Of a stretch of 64,000 bases of DNA, positions 57,122 to 64,000 are shown one piece after another. A program made the position numbers and the translations under genes. Positions within the stretch are counted from its first letter, which is position 1. Each line of letters starts with the position of its first letter. This stretch comes from Psychroflexus longus (GTDB lineage: Bacteria > Bacteroidota > Bacteroidia > Flavobacteriales > Flavobacteriaceae). The notes under the pieces are model-generated. The model saw only the letters and a program-made list of their open reading frames with translations. It ran no database searches and was not told the origin of the DNA. The stretch spans positions 186,001 to 250,000 of the forward strand of contig NZ_JAIQZE010000001.1 of the NCBI RefSeq assembly GCF_020164595.1, read 5' to 3'.

Positions 57122-57772
57122 TTTTGCTTTTTCGAGAAGGATCTTGTCATTTCTGTTTGGTATATCAAAGAATTGCTTCATTTGTTTTTTTCTCTTTTCG
57201 ACAGCACTGAGAGAAAGTCCTAAATGTTCAGGTAAGTTTTTGGTTAAAATACCTTTTGACAAATAGAAAAGTATTTTCAAATCCTCTTCATCTATATTGT
57301 GAGAAAATTCAATCGTTTTTTTGAGCATCTGGTGAACAGTAGAGCTTTGATAAGTTTTTCCATTAAGTAGATTTTCTATAGCAGAAATCAATATATCTGG
57401 ATTGGTATCAGATTTTACCAAAAAACCATCTGGATCTATCCTCCGCATAACATTCAATACCTTGTAATTATTTTCCAGCATGGTGCATATCAGCAATTTC
57501 GCTTTAGGCTGATGCTTTTTGGCTAATTTCGCCAGATCCTCCCCAGAATTATACTTACCATCTTTACTTCCGGGCAGTGATAAATCCAGACAGATAAGGT
57601 CGTATTTATTGTTTTTGTCAGAAATAAACTCAGCAGCAGTGGTACATTCTACTGCAGAATCTCTACTGAAATTAAGTTTCTCGTTGTTTTCCTTGATGAT
57701 ATCCAGTGCTTGCTCAAAGCCAGCAATGATCATGGGATGATCATCGACTAGTAAAACCTTATAATTAGACAT
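57104..57772 (-). CDS. LuxR-type response regulator
   Basis: 222 residues. The receiver domain (about 4-130) has the acidic pocket VDDHP (Asp10-Asp11) and phospho-acceptor Asp63 in ICLDLSLPG, with Lys119 in FLVKSDT. The C-terminal helix-turn-helix (about 155-215, GILTKNLPEHLGLSLSAVEKRKK) is of the NarL/LuxR class. It partners with the histidine kinase encoded 5 bp upstream. Its targets are unknown; the duplicated palindrome at 60073-60109 in front of its own operon is the best candidate site for autoregulation. Confidence 0.92.
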   Translation of the reverse strand: MSNYKVLLVDDHPMIIAGFEQALDIIKENNEKLNFSRDSAVECTTAAEFISDKNNKYDLICLDLSLPGSKDGKYNSGEDLAKLAKKHQPKAKLLICTMLENNYKVLNVMRRIDPDGFLVKSDTNPDILISAIENLLNGKTYQSSTVHQMLKKTIEFSHNIDEEDLKILFYLSKGILTKNLPEHLGLSLSAVEKRKKQMKQFFDIPNRNDKILLEKAKEKGFL

Positions 57773-57777
57773 AGCTT

Positions 57778-59778
57778 TTATTTAATGGGTATAAAAATAC
57801 TGATTTTGGTCCCAGAACCTTGCTTAGAATCAATACATATTTTACCGCTGATATCTTCCACCCGGGATTTTATATTTTTAAGCCCTATTCCGGGTTTCTT
57901 ATTATCCTTAAATCCTTTACCATCGTCCTCAACAATAAATTCGATTTCATTGGCGTCTTCATTTAAACTGAATTTAATAAATACAAAACTCGCTTCGGCG
58001 TGTTTCTGAATATTCATAATTGTTTCCTGAAGAATTCGATAGGTGTGCATTTTAATGTTGGATGCGATTTGAGACCAGTTGACGGAATCGTCCACGGTTA
58101 ATTGATGAGATCTCTCAAGTTGTAGTTTATGGAGAAGGTCCTGAATGAGATCGCCAAATTCTTTGTGCTCATCAAAGTAAGTATTGGAGAGTTCGTGAGA
58201 TAAATTCCTGATTTGCTTTTCTACATCCATCAGGTTATCAGTAAGCTTTCCGAATTTCTCATCTCCTTTGATGCCCGTTTTATATTTGTAAAACATCAGA
58301 TTCATCCGATTGGCGTAAAGCTCTGTAAGTATATTATCGTGGAGTTCTTTTGCAATGCGGTCACGCTCTTCGCGTTTTCCCTCATCTTTTCTGGCACTTT
58401 GCAAAAGCAATAATTCATATATTTTTTCGTCAGCAATTTTTTGATCGCGTTCCAGTTCTAAAGATCTGTTCTTGGAACGCTGAATATAAAACACGAAGAT
58501 TGAACTGCCTATAATGATAATGAGGGAAGAAATAAGAAAAATAATGGTACGCTCCTCTTCCAGCATTTCTGCGCGCTGCATGACTTCTTCGGTCTCAAAG
58601 CGTATACGCTCAAATTTATTTCGAACTTTTCTCTCCTCAGTTTGAAGGCTATCGCTTAAATTGATATAAGAAGTGGTGTAGGCATAACTATCTTCTGGTT
58701 GAAGGTCGGCAAGTAATTGCCAGGATTTAAGGATATCCCTGTTGTTATTATTATTTTTTGCGGTAGTATTAGCAGCTCCCGCAAATTTTATGGCCTGGGT
58801 GATATCACCAATAGATTTAAAATATTCTGCAATATGAATCTGACTGATAGAAATACCAGCCAAATGCTGAATTTTCTCTCGAATCGCTAAAGCCTCCTGC
58901 ATATCCGGCAAAACATTTTGTAGCTCACCTGTTTCCAGTCGATTATAGGCTAAATTATCCAAAGCCATTGCGTAGAGGTAAGGATCTCTATCGTATATAT
59001 TTTTTGTAGAAAGTGTTTTGCGGTAATTTTTGATAGCTAAATCATATTCTTTTAGCTTTTCGTATACATTACCTAGATTATTAAATGTCGAAGCTCTGTA
59101 TAAATCTGAATCTTCTACTTTACCTAAAGCTTGTAGAGCATTATTTAAATACTTAATCGAAACGTCAAAGTTTTTAAGATTATAGTTGGTAACACCTAAA
59201 ACATTGTAAGCTTTATAAAGTAACTCATAGTTTTTAGTTTGTTGGGAAATCTCAGCTACCTTAATAAGGCTAACTTCTGCCCCGGTGAAGTCTTTCGCCT
59301 GAGATTGAATTAATGCCTGATTATATAACATCTGAGCATAATTCTTTAAATCTCCTTTTAGGTTGTATAAATATTGTGCTTCATTATAAGAAAAATAGGC
59401 TTTATCAGATTTATTATTATTAAGCTGGTAATCACCTAAGTTCCAGTAAAAATTAGCTAAAGATAAAGTGTCTTTATATTTGACAGATTTTTCTAAACCT
59501 AAAGAATTTATGCTCAAATAAATTCCATCATCTGAATTTAAAGCTCTATAATCTAGCGCCTTTAAGTACTTGATTTGTAAACTATCATTTTCAATTTGTT
59601 GAATAAATTGAAATGACTTTTTTAAACTATTCAGTTTATTTTTATTGTTATCAACATTCTTCAAATAAGTTAATATAGAGTCCCTAAGCTGAGGGTTAAC
59701 TTCTAAATTTTGCTTTGAAGGTGATTGACAACCAAAAACTAAAGTAAGTATGACAAGATAAAATATCCAATGCTTCAT
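57778..59778 (-). CDS. TPR-containing sensor histidine kinase (HisKA_3 type)
   Basis: 666 residues. A signal ending in VFG-C17 looks like a lipobox. Tetratricopeptide repeats fill about 90-380 (for example ASTFNNLGNVYEKLKEYDLAI), then one membrane segment (about 411-431, FLISSLIIIIGSSIFVFYI). The kinase core has the HisKA_3 box ERDRIAKELHDN with phospho-acceptor His480, and a HATPase_c domain with N, G1 and G2 boxes (IMNIQKHAE, VEDDGKGF, GIGLKNI). The TPR part is therefore periplasmic and may sense a protein or peptide. The response regulator is encoded 5 bp downstream. Confidence 0.9.
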   Translation of the reverse strand: MKHWIFYLVILTLVFGCQSPSKQNLEVNPQLRDSILTYLKNVDNNKNKLNSLKKSFQFIQQIENDSLQIKYLKALDYRALNSDDGIYLSINSLGLEKSVKYKDTLSLANFYWNLGDYQLNNNKSDKAYFSYNEAQYLYNLKGDLKNYAQMLYNQALIQSQAKDFTGAEVSLIKVAEISQQTKNYELLYKAYNVLGVTNYNLKNFDVSIKYLNNALQALGKVEDSDLYRASTFNNLGNVYEKLKEYDLAIKNYRKTLSTKNIYDRDPYLYAMALDNLAYNRLETGELQNVLPDMQEALAIREKIQHLAGISISQIHIAEYFKSIGDITQAIKFAGAANTTAKNNNNNRDILKSWQLLADLQPEDSYAYTTSYINLSDSLQTEERKVRNKFERIRFETEEVMQRAEMLEEERTIIFLISSLIIIIGSSIFVFYIQRSKNRSLELERDQKIADEKIYELLLLQSARKDEGKREERDRIAKELHDNILTELYANRMNLMFYKYKTGIKGDEKFGKLTDNLMDVEKQIRNLSHELSNTYFDEHKEFGDLIQDLLHKLQLERSHQLTVDDSVNWSQIASNIKMHTYRILQETIMNIQKHAEASFVFIKFSLNEDANEIEFIVEDDGKGFKDNKKPGIGLKNIKSRVEDISGKICIDSKQGSGTKISIFIPIK

Positions 59779-59821
59779 TAAGTATATCCTAAAATCTTGT
59801 CTAAACTACTAAAATTAAAAT

Positions 59822-60001
59822 TTATAAATCACTGTCGTCCGGAGGAGTATTGGTTGCTCTGTGAACTCTATTTTCTCCTCCTGTTCCAAAGATTTCTTCT
59901 GGAGTTTGTCCTTCGTATTGGTCGTCGCTAAAGGTTTCTGGTGAACATCCTGCAAAGAAAAATAAGCATACCATTGTGAAAATTCCGATTATCTTTTTCA
60001 T
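59822..60001 (-). CDS. Small lipoprotein upstream of the two-component genes
   Basis: A 59-residue frame opens with ATG at 60001 and ends at 59822. It has a lipoprotein signal peptide (MKKIIGIFTMVCLFFFAGC, Cys19) and a short acidic mature part, TFSDDQYEGQTPEEIFG, then GENRVHRATNTPPDDSDL. Just under the usual length cut-off, it is easily missed by gene callers. It lies 43 bp upstream of the kinase gene on the same strand, behind the TACATTTG box at 60050-60043. It could be a ligand or accessory factor of the periplasmic TPR sensor. It was not recognised as a known family. Confidence 0.65.
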   Translation of the reverse strand: MKKIIGIFTMVCLFFFAGCSPETFSDDQYEGQTPEEIFGTGGENRVHRATNTPPDDSDL

Positions 60002-60042
60002 GTCTTTAAGTTTTAAAAATAAGTTTTATGTTTTTGTTTAAA

Positions 60043-60050
60043 CAAATGTA
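60043..60050 (-). promoter_or_regulatory. -7 promoter box of the lipoprotein-kinase-regulator operon
   Basis: On the minus strand TACATTTG (60050-60043) matches TAnnTTTG exactly, 42 bp before the lipoprotein ATG. The nearest TTTG (60067-60064) is 13 bp upstream, closer than normal, so activation by a bound regulator is plausible. Confidence 0.6.
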
Positions 60051-60072
60051 AGTCACTAAAAAACAAATAGAT

Positions 60073-60109
60073 TACGGTTCGACCGTACTCTTGTTACGGT
60101 TAAACCGTA
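60073..60109. promoter_or_regulatory. Tandem operator-like palindromes TACGGT-N3-ACCGTA
   Basis: Two perfect 6-bp dyads with 3-bp centres, TACGGTTCGACCGTA (60073-60087) and TACGGTTAAACCGTA (60095-60109), differ only in the centre and lie 22 bp apart centre to centre, two helical turns. They lie 23-59 bp upstream of the -7 box of the two-component operon. Dyads of this size suit a dimeric LuxR-type regulator. Confidence 0.65.
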
Positions 60110-60370
60110 CATTTTCAATTCACCAAAAAACGGAATTTTTAGACTTAAGTCAGTGATTATAGGGTTTAAACTGGTTTTTACTCAAAATCGAGAAGATCAA
60201 GAAATTTTTAGTTAGTGCTTATTGGTAATAAATACTTACTTTATTGAAAAACCTTTTGAATGAATGTTTAGGTGGGATTTTTTTACTCAGTTTTTATTTT
60301 CAAAAAAAAGATCTTGAAGCAAATCTGTCTCCTGAATTAATTAAAACTTATTGAGGATCACAAATATTTC

Positions 60371-60433
60371 TTGTCATTCCGACAGTAGGAGAAATCTTTT
60401 GCTCTTCGACAAGAAAGATTTCTTTCTCCTTCG
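60371..60433. repeat. Bacteroidetes intergenic repeat (GTCATTCCGAC type)
   Basis: TTGTCATTCCGAC is followed by a large imperfect inverted repeat: GGAGAAATCTTT (60388-60399) pairs with AAAGATTTCT near 60414-60423. From memory, such GTCATTCCGAC-GGAGAAATCTT hairpins are dispersed in intergenic DNA of many Bacteroidetes. There is only one copy in this window. Confidence 0.5.
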
Positions 60434-60569
60434 CATAGCGCGTATCCTTTAAAAAAACATGAATTTAGGATTTGAGACTCTATAAGAAATATGGCAATTG
60501 TCGTAAAAAGATGTTTTTTATGGTATTAGAAATTTCTATGTATTGAAATCAATCCAATCAATAACCATT

Positions 60570-60619
60570 TACAAACGACTACAAACGTTTGTAAACGTAA
60601 GTAAAAGGAAGTAACTGGA
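60570..60619 (+). repeat. Helically phased decamer repeats upstream of ssb
   Basis: Five consecutive 10-bp units without spacing: TACAAACGAC, TACAAACGTT, TGTAAACGTA, AGTAAAAGGA and AGTAACTGGA. The first three are close copies and the last two are degenerate. The first two junctions create the palindrome ACAAACGTTTGT (60581-60592). All units face the same side of the helix, as in multi-site regulator or initiator binding arrays. Confidence 0.6.
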
Positions 60620-60649
60620 TAACAGACGACTATAAGAAAACTCTCACCG

Positions 60650-60735
60650 CATCTTTGCCTTGTCGATCGGAAACATCGTCGCTATGGCTTGGAAAGTCCG
60701 AGTCAGTTTTTAAAAACCATTTAAATTTTATTGTT
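60650..60735 (+). promoter_or_regulatory. Promoter-like box and structured leader of ssb
   Basis: CATCTTTG (60651-60658) matches TAnnTTTG with one mismatch. The following leader of about 70 nt is more GC-rich than its surroundings and can form a hairpin CTTGGA-AAG-TCCGAG, extended by G-U pairs, plus a small CGAT/ATCG stem. Regulation of ssb through this leader is an inference. Confidence 0.4.
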
Positions 60736-61074
60736 ATGAGTACTTTAAAAAATTCAGTACAGTTAATGGGCCACTTAGGCCAGGATCCAGAAGTAATTAA
60801 CCTAGATTCTGGAAAGAAATTAGTCAAATTTTCTATCGCCACGAATGAGTTTTATTACGACAACAGCGGAGAGAAAATCACCAACACCTACTGGCACAAC
60901 ATCATCGCCTGGGGCAAAACCGCCAGCTTTATCGAAACTTACGTCAAAAAAGGACAGGAAGTCTTACTCAGAGGTAAACTCGCCCCACGTTCTTATGAAA
61001 CCAAAGACGGCGAAAAGAGATACATCACCGAAATCAATTGTTCGGAGATTGTGCCGACGAGTCAGAAGGCTTAA
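60736..61074 (+). CDS. ssb: Short single-stranded DNA-binding protein without acidic tail
   Basis: 112 residues from the ATG at 60736 (MSTLKNSVQLMGHLGQDPEV). The open frame reaches 60655, but that part is the leader. The OB fold is complete: KKLVKFSIATNEFYY, NTYWHNIIAWGKTASFIETYVKKGQEVLLRGKL and RYITEINCSEIVP. The protein stops after the fold (PTSQKA) and lacks the acidic D-D-x-I-P-F tip through which SSB recruits repair proteins. Codons shift from A/T-ending to C-ending after about residue 35, unlike neighbouring genes. It is likely an accessory SSB; the main one should be elsewhere in the genome. Confidence 0.88.
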   Translation: MSTLKNSVQLMGHLGQDPEVINLDSGKKLVKFSIATNEFYYDNSGEKITNTYWHNIIAWGKTASFIETYVKKGQEVLLRGKLAPRSYETKDGEKRYITEINCSEIVPTSQKA

Positions 61075-61087
61075 GTAAATTAATTTT

Positions 61088-61129
61088 AAAACCTCTTCTT
61101 GTTTTGATAACAAGGAGAGGTTTTATTTT
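61088..61129. terminator. Bidirectional terminator between ssb and the dehydrogenase gene
   Basis: A 16-bp stem with one G-U pair (61088-61103 with 61109-61124) ends in A's on the left and T's on the right. It overlaps the stop codon of the minus-strand dehydrogenase gene (61123). Confidence 0.8.
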
Positions 61130-62070
61130 GTCTTAAAATCTCCGCTAATTTTATCCACAATCGTCTGAGCGAGTTTGATGTGACTTTCAAAGGTCCAGCC
61201 AGCTACGTGTGGACTCAACAGAACATTATCAGCTTTCATTAAATAGTGAAAGGCTTGGGGAAGTTGATAACTAGAGGTGAACATATCTTCAAAGGAGGAT
61301 TTTTCGTACTCCAATACATCTAGTCCAGCTCCAAGGATTTTTCCAGATTTCAGTCCGTCAACCAAATCTTCGGTGACCACACTTTTACCTCTGGCGGTAT
61401 TGATGAACCAAAAGGTCTTTTTCATTGAATTAATAAATTCAAAGTTGATCATTCCCATGGTTTGGGGAGTTTGAGGCGTATGCAAACTGATAACATCGGC
61501 TTTGGATTTTAGCTCCTGAAGACTGACTTGCTTGGCATTTTGATCTCCAACCTCATCTAAAATATCATAGCATAATACCTCACAATCAAATCCGCTCAAT
61601 TTTCTGGCAAAAGCTCTACCCGTGTTACCATAACCGATAATACCTACTGTTTTGCCTTCCAACTCATAACCTCGGTTGGCTTCGCGCCTCCATTGGCCGT
61701 TAACCACTTCATCGTGAGCTATCCGTAATTTATTAAATAAACTCAGCAACATGCCAAGTGCGTGCTCTGAGACTGCATTCCTATTACCCTCAGGGGCGTT
61801 ATAAAGTTTTATCCCTTTTTGCTCGGCGTAGTCTACGTCGATATTTTCCAAACCAGCTCCTACTCTACCGATGAATTTTAAGTTAGTGGCTTTATCCAGA
61901 AATGCCTTATCAATACTAAACCGACTGCGGATGATGATGCCATCAAACTCATGAATTTTAGCTTCCACCTCAGCTTTGGTACTCTTGAAATCTTCAGTGT
62001 TATCGAAACCCATTTTGGTCAATTCTTTAATCATCAGTGGATGATTACTGTCCAGATGTAATATCTTCAT
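61123..62070 (-). CDS. D-2-hydroxyacid dehydrogenase (3-phosphoglycerate dehydrogenase-like)
   Basis: 315 residues of the D-isomer-specific dehydrogenase family. The NAD motif VGIIGYGNTGRAF (Gly146-x-Gly148-x2-Gly151) and the catalytic Arg227 (NTARGKSV), Glu254 (GLDVLE) and His288 (SPHVAGW) are all present. It lacks the C-terminal ACT domain of long SerA proteins, so it is a short form. Serine synthesis is possible, but another 2-hydroxyacid substrate cannot be excluded. It lies 39 bp after the thioesterase gene. Confidence 0.9.
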   Translation of the reverse strand: MKILHLDSNHPLMIKELTKMGFDNTEDFKSTKAEVEAKIHEFDGIIIRSRFSIDKAFLDKATNLKFIGRVGAGLENIDVDYAEQKGIKLYNAPEGNRNAVSEHALGMLLSLFNKLRIAHDEVVNGQWRREANRGYELEGKTVGIIGYGNTGRAFARKLSGFDCEVLCYDILDEVGDQNAKQVSLQELKSKADVISLHTPQTPQTMGMINFEFINSMKKTFWFINTARGKSVVTEDLVDGLKSGKILGAGLDVLEYEKSSFEDMFTSSYQLPQAFHYLMKADNVLLSPHVAGWTFESHIKLAQTIVDKISGDFKTK

Positions 62071-62109
62071 AATCCTAAGGTTTAAGCTGAATATCGCTAA
62101 GACATAAAG

Positions 62110-62520
62110 CTAAGCAGATTCAAATTCAAAATAAGGTTTTACAAGCTCCTGAGTTATGCGTGCTGGTTTTTTTGTTTGCTGATCTATAAAGCACCAGTTA
62201 GTTCTAGCTTCCACAATCGTTTTTCCATCGGCTTTGCGGGTGATGTGCACGCAGCGTTCTGATTTGACTGTGGAGTAATTTTCGATCCAAGTGGTCAGGA
62301 TCAATTCCTCACCCAGAAAAGCTTGACGTTTGTATTGGATGTAGTGATCCAATACAAACCAGGCGTATTGTTCTCTGATGCTTAAAGGCGTTTTGGCCAC
62401 CCAATGGGCTTCTGAAATGTCTAAAATCCACTTAATGTATTCCAGATTATTGACGTGGTTTTGCTCATCTAGGTATTCTTTCTTAACAATCAATTCTTTC
62501 TGAAATGGAATAGGTGTCAT
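62110..62520 (-). CDS. Acyl-CoA thioesterase, hot-dog fold (4HBT type)
   Basis: 136 residues. The hot-dog signature YLDEQNHVNNLEYIKWILD contains the catalytic Asp/Asn-His region of 4HBT-type thioesterases, followed by the strand WFVLDHYIQYKRQAFLGEELIL. The enzyme hydrolyses an acyl-CoA or acyl-ACP, but the chain is not known. It starts 2 bp after mgtE on the same strand and is probably translationally coupled to it. Confidence 0.88.
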   Translation of the reverse strand: MTPIPFQKELIVKKEYLDEQNHVNNLEYIKWILDISEAHWVAKTPLSIREQYAWFVLDHYIQYKRQAFLGEELILTTWIENYSTVKSERCVHITRKADGKTIVEARTNWCFIDQQTKKPARITQELVKPYFEFESA

Positions 62521-62522
62521 CG

Positions 62523-63872
62523 CTAAAAGTTCAAAATTAATTTGGCGATATAAAAATAAGCCAAGATACCAATGATGTCATTACTGGTAGTGATAAAAGG
62601 GCCTGTGGCAATTGCTGGATCAATGCCCCTATTATTCAAAATAATCGGAACGAAGGTTCCAATTAAAGCTGCCATAATAATCACCGACAATATAGAAATA
62701 GCGATTGTAATGCTTACCAAAAATGCCATGGAAGTGATAGCTCCGAAGCCTATTACCAGCAAGCCTAAAGCTGTTCCGTTGATGATGCTAAGCGTTACTT
62801 CTTTGAGCAATCGCTTTGCTAAACTGTCTCTGACGGTATCGTTGGCCAAGCCTTGGACAATGATCGCTGAAGATTGAACCCCAACGTTACCGGCCATGGC
62901 CGCAATTAATGGTGTGAAAAAGAATAGGATTTCGTAATTCTCCAGGGCGGAGTCGAAACCTTGCATGACATAAACTGCTCCCAATCCCCCAAAAAGTCCT
63001 AAAATAAGCCAGGGCAATCTCGCTCTCGTCAATTGCCAGATCGTAGAATCGGCTTCTACATCTTCGGAAATACCAGCTGCCATTTGGTAATCCTTTTCGG
63101 CTTCTTCTTTTATAAAATCGATGATGTCATCGACTGTGATTCGTCCTACCAGTCTTCCAAATTCATCCACCACAGGAATTGCTTCCAGATCATATTTTTG
63201 CATGATCCTAGCCACTTCATCTCCAGGGGTATGCACATCAACATAGTCTACATTGGTAATATAAACATCAGCGATTTCTGCTTTGCTTGGAGCAGTAATA
63301 AGATCTTTAAGCGAAAGTCTACCTTTTAATTTTCCTTTGTTATCGACCACATATATGGAATGCACACGAGTCACATTTTCTGCCTGGTTCCTCATTTCGG
63401 TCATGCAACCGGTGACACTCCAGTTTTCATTGACTTTTATCAACTCTTTCGCCATCAATCCCCCTGCAGAATCCTCATCGTACTTAAGGAGTTCTACAAT
63501 ATTTTCGGCGTGTTCCTTGTCCTTGATGTTAGAGATGACCTGAGACTTGATATCTTCTGATAATTCTGAAACTATATCCGCCGCATCATCGGTATCCATT
63601 TCTTCAATTTCCTCAGCAATTTCCTTAGCATTGAGGTTTCGGAGAATTTTTTCCCGATCGTCCTCATCCATTTCCATCAATACCTCAGAAGTTTGATCGC
63701 TACCTAAAAGCTTAATAATGTAGGTCGCATCATCCAAATTTAATTCGTCAAGAACCTCGGCAATATCCGCATGGTGATATTCTTCCAAGTGTGATTCTAA
63801 CTCATGGTCATTTTTTTCTTCGATGAGAGATTCTATCTTCTCAATTAATTCTTTGGTGAGTTCAAATGCCAT
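62523..63872 (-). CDS. mgtE: Magnesium transporter MgtE
   Basis: 449 residues with the complete MgtE architecture: an N-terminal helical domain rich in Asp/Glu (about 1-130, [13 protein letters not shown] and [18 protein letters not shown]), two CBS domains (about 130-255), a plug helix, and five membrane helices (about 280-449) with the selectivity-loop motif [16 protein letters not shown]. It is a Mg2+-gated Mg2+ channel of the inner membrane. Its start codon overlaps the end of rsmA by 11 bp. Confidence 0.97.
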   Translation of the reverse strand: MAFELTKELIEKIESLIEEKNDHELESHLEEYHHADIAEVLDELNLDDATYIIKLLGSDQTSEVLMEMDEDDREKILRNLNAKEIAEEIEEMDTDDAADIVSELSEDIKSQVISNIKDKEHAENIVELLKYDEDSAGGLMAKELIKVNENWSVTGCMTEMRNQAENVTRVHSIYVVDNKGKLKGRLSLKDLITAPSKAEIADVYITNVDYVDVHTPGDEVARIMQKYDLEAIPVVDEFGRLVGRITVDDIIDFIKEEAEKDYQMAAGISEDVEADSTIWQLTRARLPWLILGLFGGLGAVYVMQGFDSALENYEILFFFTPLIAAMAGNVGVQSSAIIVQGLANDTVRDSLAKRLLKEVTLSIINGTALGLLVIGFGAITSMAFLVSITIAISILSVIIMAALIGTFVPIILNNRGIDPAIATGPFITTSNDIIGILAYFYIAKLILNF

Positions 63873-64000
63873 CTTCGCTTATTTTAATTGTCAACTCAAT
63901 AAATTGCTCCACGCTCAATTGTTCAGGGCGTTGAGCAAAGATAGCGTCTTCTCTTAATTCTGGAGATAAGTTGAATTTTTTTAAGCTATTACGAAGCGTT
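63862..64000 (-). CDS. rsmA: 16S rRNA (adenine-N6,N6)-dimethyltransferase RsmA, C-terminal fragment
   Basis: The frame enters from the right edge and ends with TGA at 63862-63864, within the first codons of mgtE. About 45 residues are visible: [18 protein letters not shown], then [17 protein letters not shown], the characteristic C-terminal block of RsmA/KsgA. The SAM-binding part lies outside the window. The 11-bp overlap with mgtE suggests coupled translation. Confidence 0.88.
   Translation of the reverse strand, partial: TLRNSLKKFNLSPELREDAIFAQRPEQLSVEQFIELTIKISEDGI

Larger units (their letters stand above)
60002..60735. other. Long non-coding region between the two-component operon and ssb
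   Basis: No convincing gene was found in these 734 bp. From left to right it holds a -7 box for the two-component operon (60043-60050), two palindromes (60073-60109), AT-rich DNA without clear features (60110-60370), a Bacteroidetes-type intergenic repeat (60371-60433), 10-bp phased decamers (60570-60619), and the leader of ssb (60650-60735). Confidence 0.7.

Noticed and set aside
60212-60353. A stop-free stretch ending in a Lys/Glu-rich helix-like segment
   Set aside because: It has no start codon in frame and no recognisable similarity; the length of about 45 codons is expected by chance in AT-rich DNA.
60655-60735. A 27-residue N-terminal extension of SSB
   Set aside because: It corresponds to the untranslated leader; SSB proteins begin close to the MSTLKNSVQL segment.
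61151-61159. A perfect DnaA-box sequence (TTATCCACA) near the phased decamers
   Set aside because: It lies inside the dehydrogenase coding sequence, occurs only once, and no AT-rich unwinding element or box cluster accompanies it. It is not evidence for an origin.
1-64000. Search for CRISPR arrays, tRNA/rRNA genes, insertion sequences and phage genes
   Set aside because: No direct-repeat/spacer pattern, cloverleaf with CCA end, transposase or structural phage gene was recognised by eye.

Overview
The window comes from a low-GC member of the Bacteroidetes, most likely family Flavobacteriaceae. The signs are a SusC/SusD pair, a protease with a type IX secretion (T9SS) sorting domain, many Bacteroidetes-only families (DUF4271, DUF4296, bacterial GGGP synthase, Bacteroidetes-type Mpl), the near absence of Shine-Dalgarno sequences, and promoters of the flavobacterial form TTG/TTTG-N17-21-TAnnTTTG. 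No rRNA, tRNA, CRISPR array, prophage or insertion sequence was recognised.

Layout. Positions 1-265 hold the 3' end of a serine carboxypeptidase gene. From 468 to 22642 almost everything is on the minus strand. Read in the direction of transcription this is one long ribosomal block: rpsL-rpsG-fusA-rpsJ-(terminator-like gap)-rplC-D-W-B-rpsS-rplV-rpsC-rplP-rpmC-rpsQ-rplN-X-E-rpsN-rpsH-rplF-R-rpsE-rpmD-rplO-secY-infA-rpmJ-rpsM-K-D-rpoA-rplQ. It is followed by carA, eno, gltA and an azurin-like lipoprotein, with a fasciclin protein inserted on the plus strand. From 22874 to 32112 are outer-membrane and secreted proteins on the plus strand: an Omp85-like barrel, a SusC/SusD pair with a partner lipoprotein, and a subtilisin-like T9SS cargo protease. 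From 32180 to 57066 is mixed housekeeping: rlmB, rhomboid, rarA, yjjG, radC, mpl, ahcY, a phosphopantetheinyl transferase plus GGGP synthase, pckA, hemD, a glycosyltransferase, dihydroorotase, tyrS, exonuclease III and an OmpA-like protein. From 57104 to 60110 lies a two-component system (TPR sensor kinase plus LuxR-type regulator) with a 59-residue lipoprotein, preceded by two near-identical palindromes. A 734-bp non-coding stretch leads to a short ssb gene, and the window ends with a 2-hydroxyacid dehydrogenase, a thioesterase, mgtE and the 3' end of rsmA.

Most informative for follow-up: (i) two TACGGT-N3-ACCGTA dyads 22 bp apart in front of the two-component operon and its unlisted small lipoprotein; (ii) 10-bp-phased decamer repeats and a structured leader in front of an ssb that lacks the acidic tail and changes codon use within the gene; (iii) a polysaccharide-deacetylase relative without recognisable metal ligands; (iv) a subtilisin-like protease with Glu in place of the catalytic Asp; (v) a terminator-like hairpin and repeat palindromes between rpsJ and rplC; (vi) a candidate small RNA downstream of tyrS.

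All calls were made by reading the sequence and from family knowledge. No database search was run.
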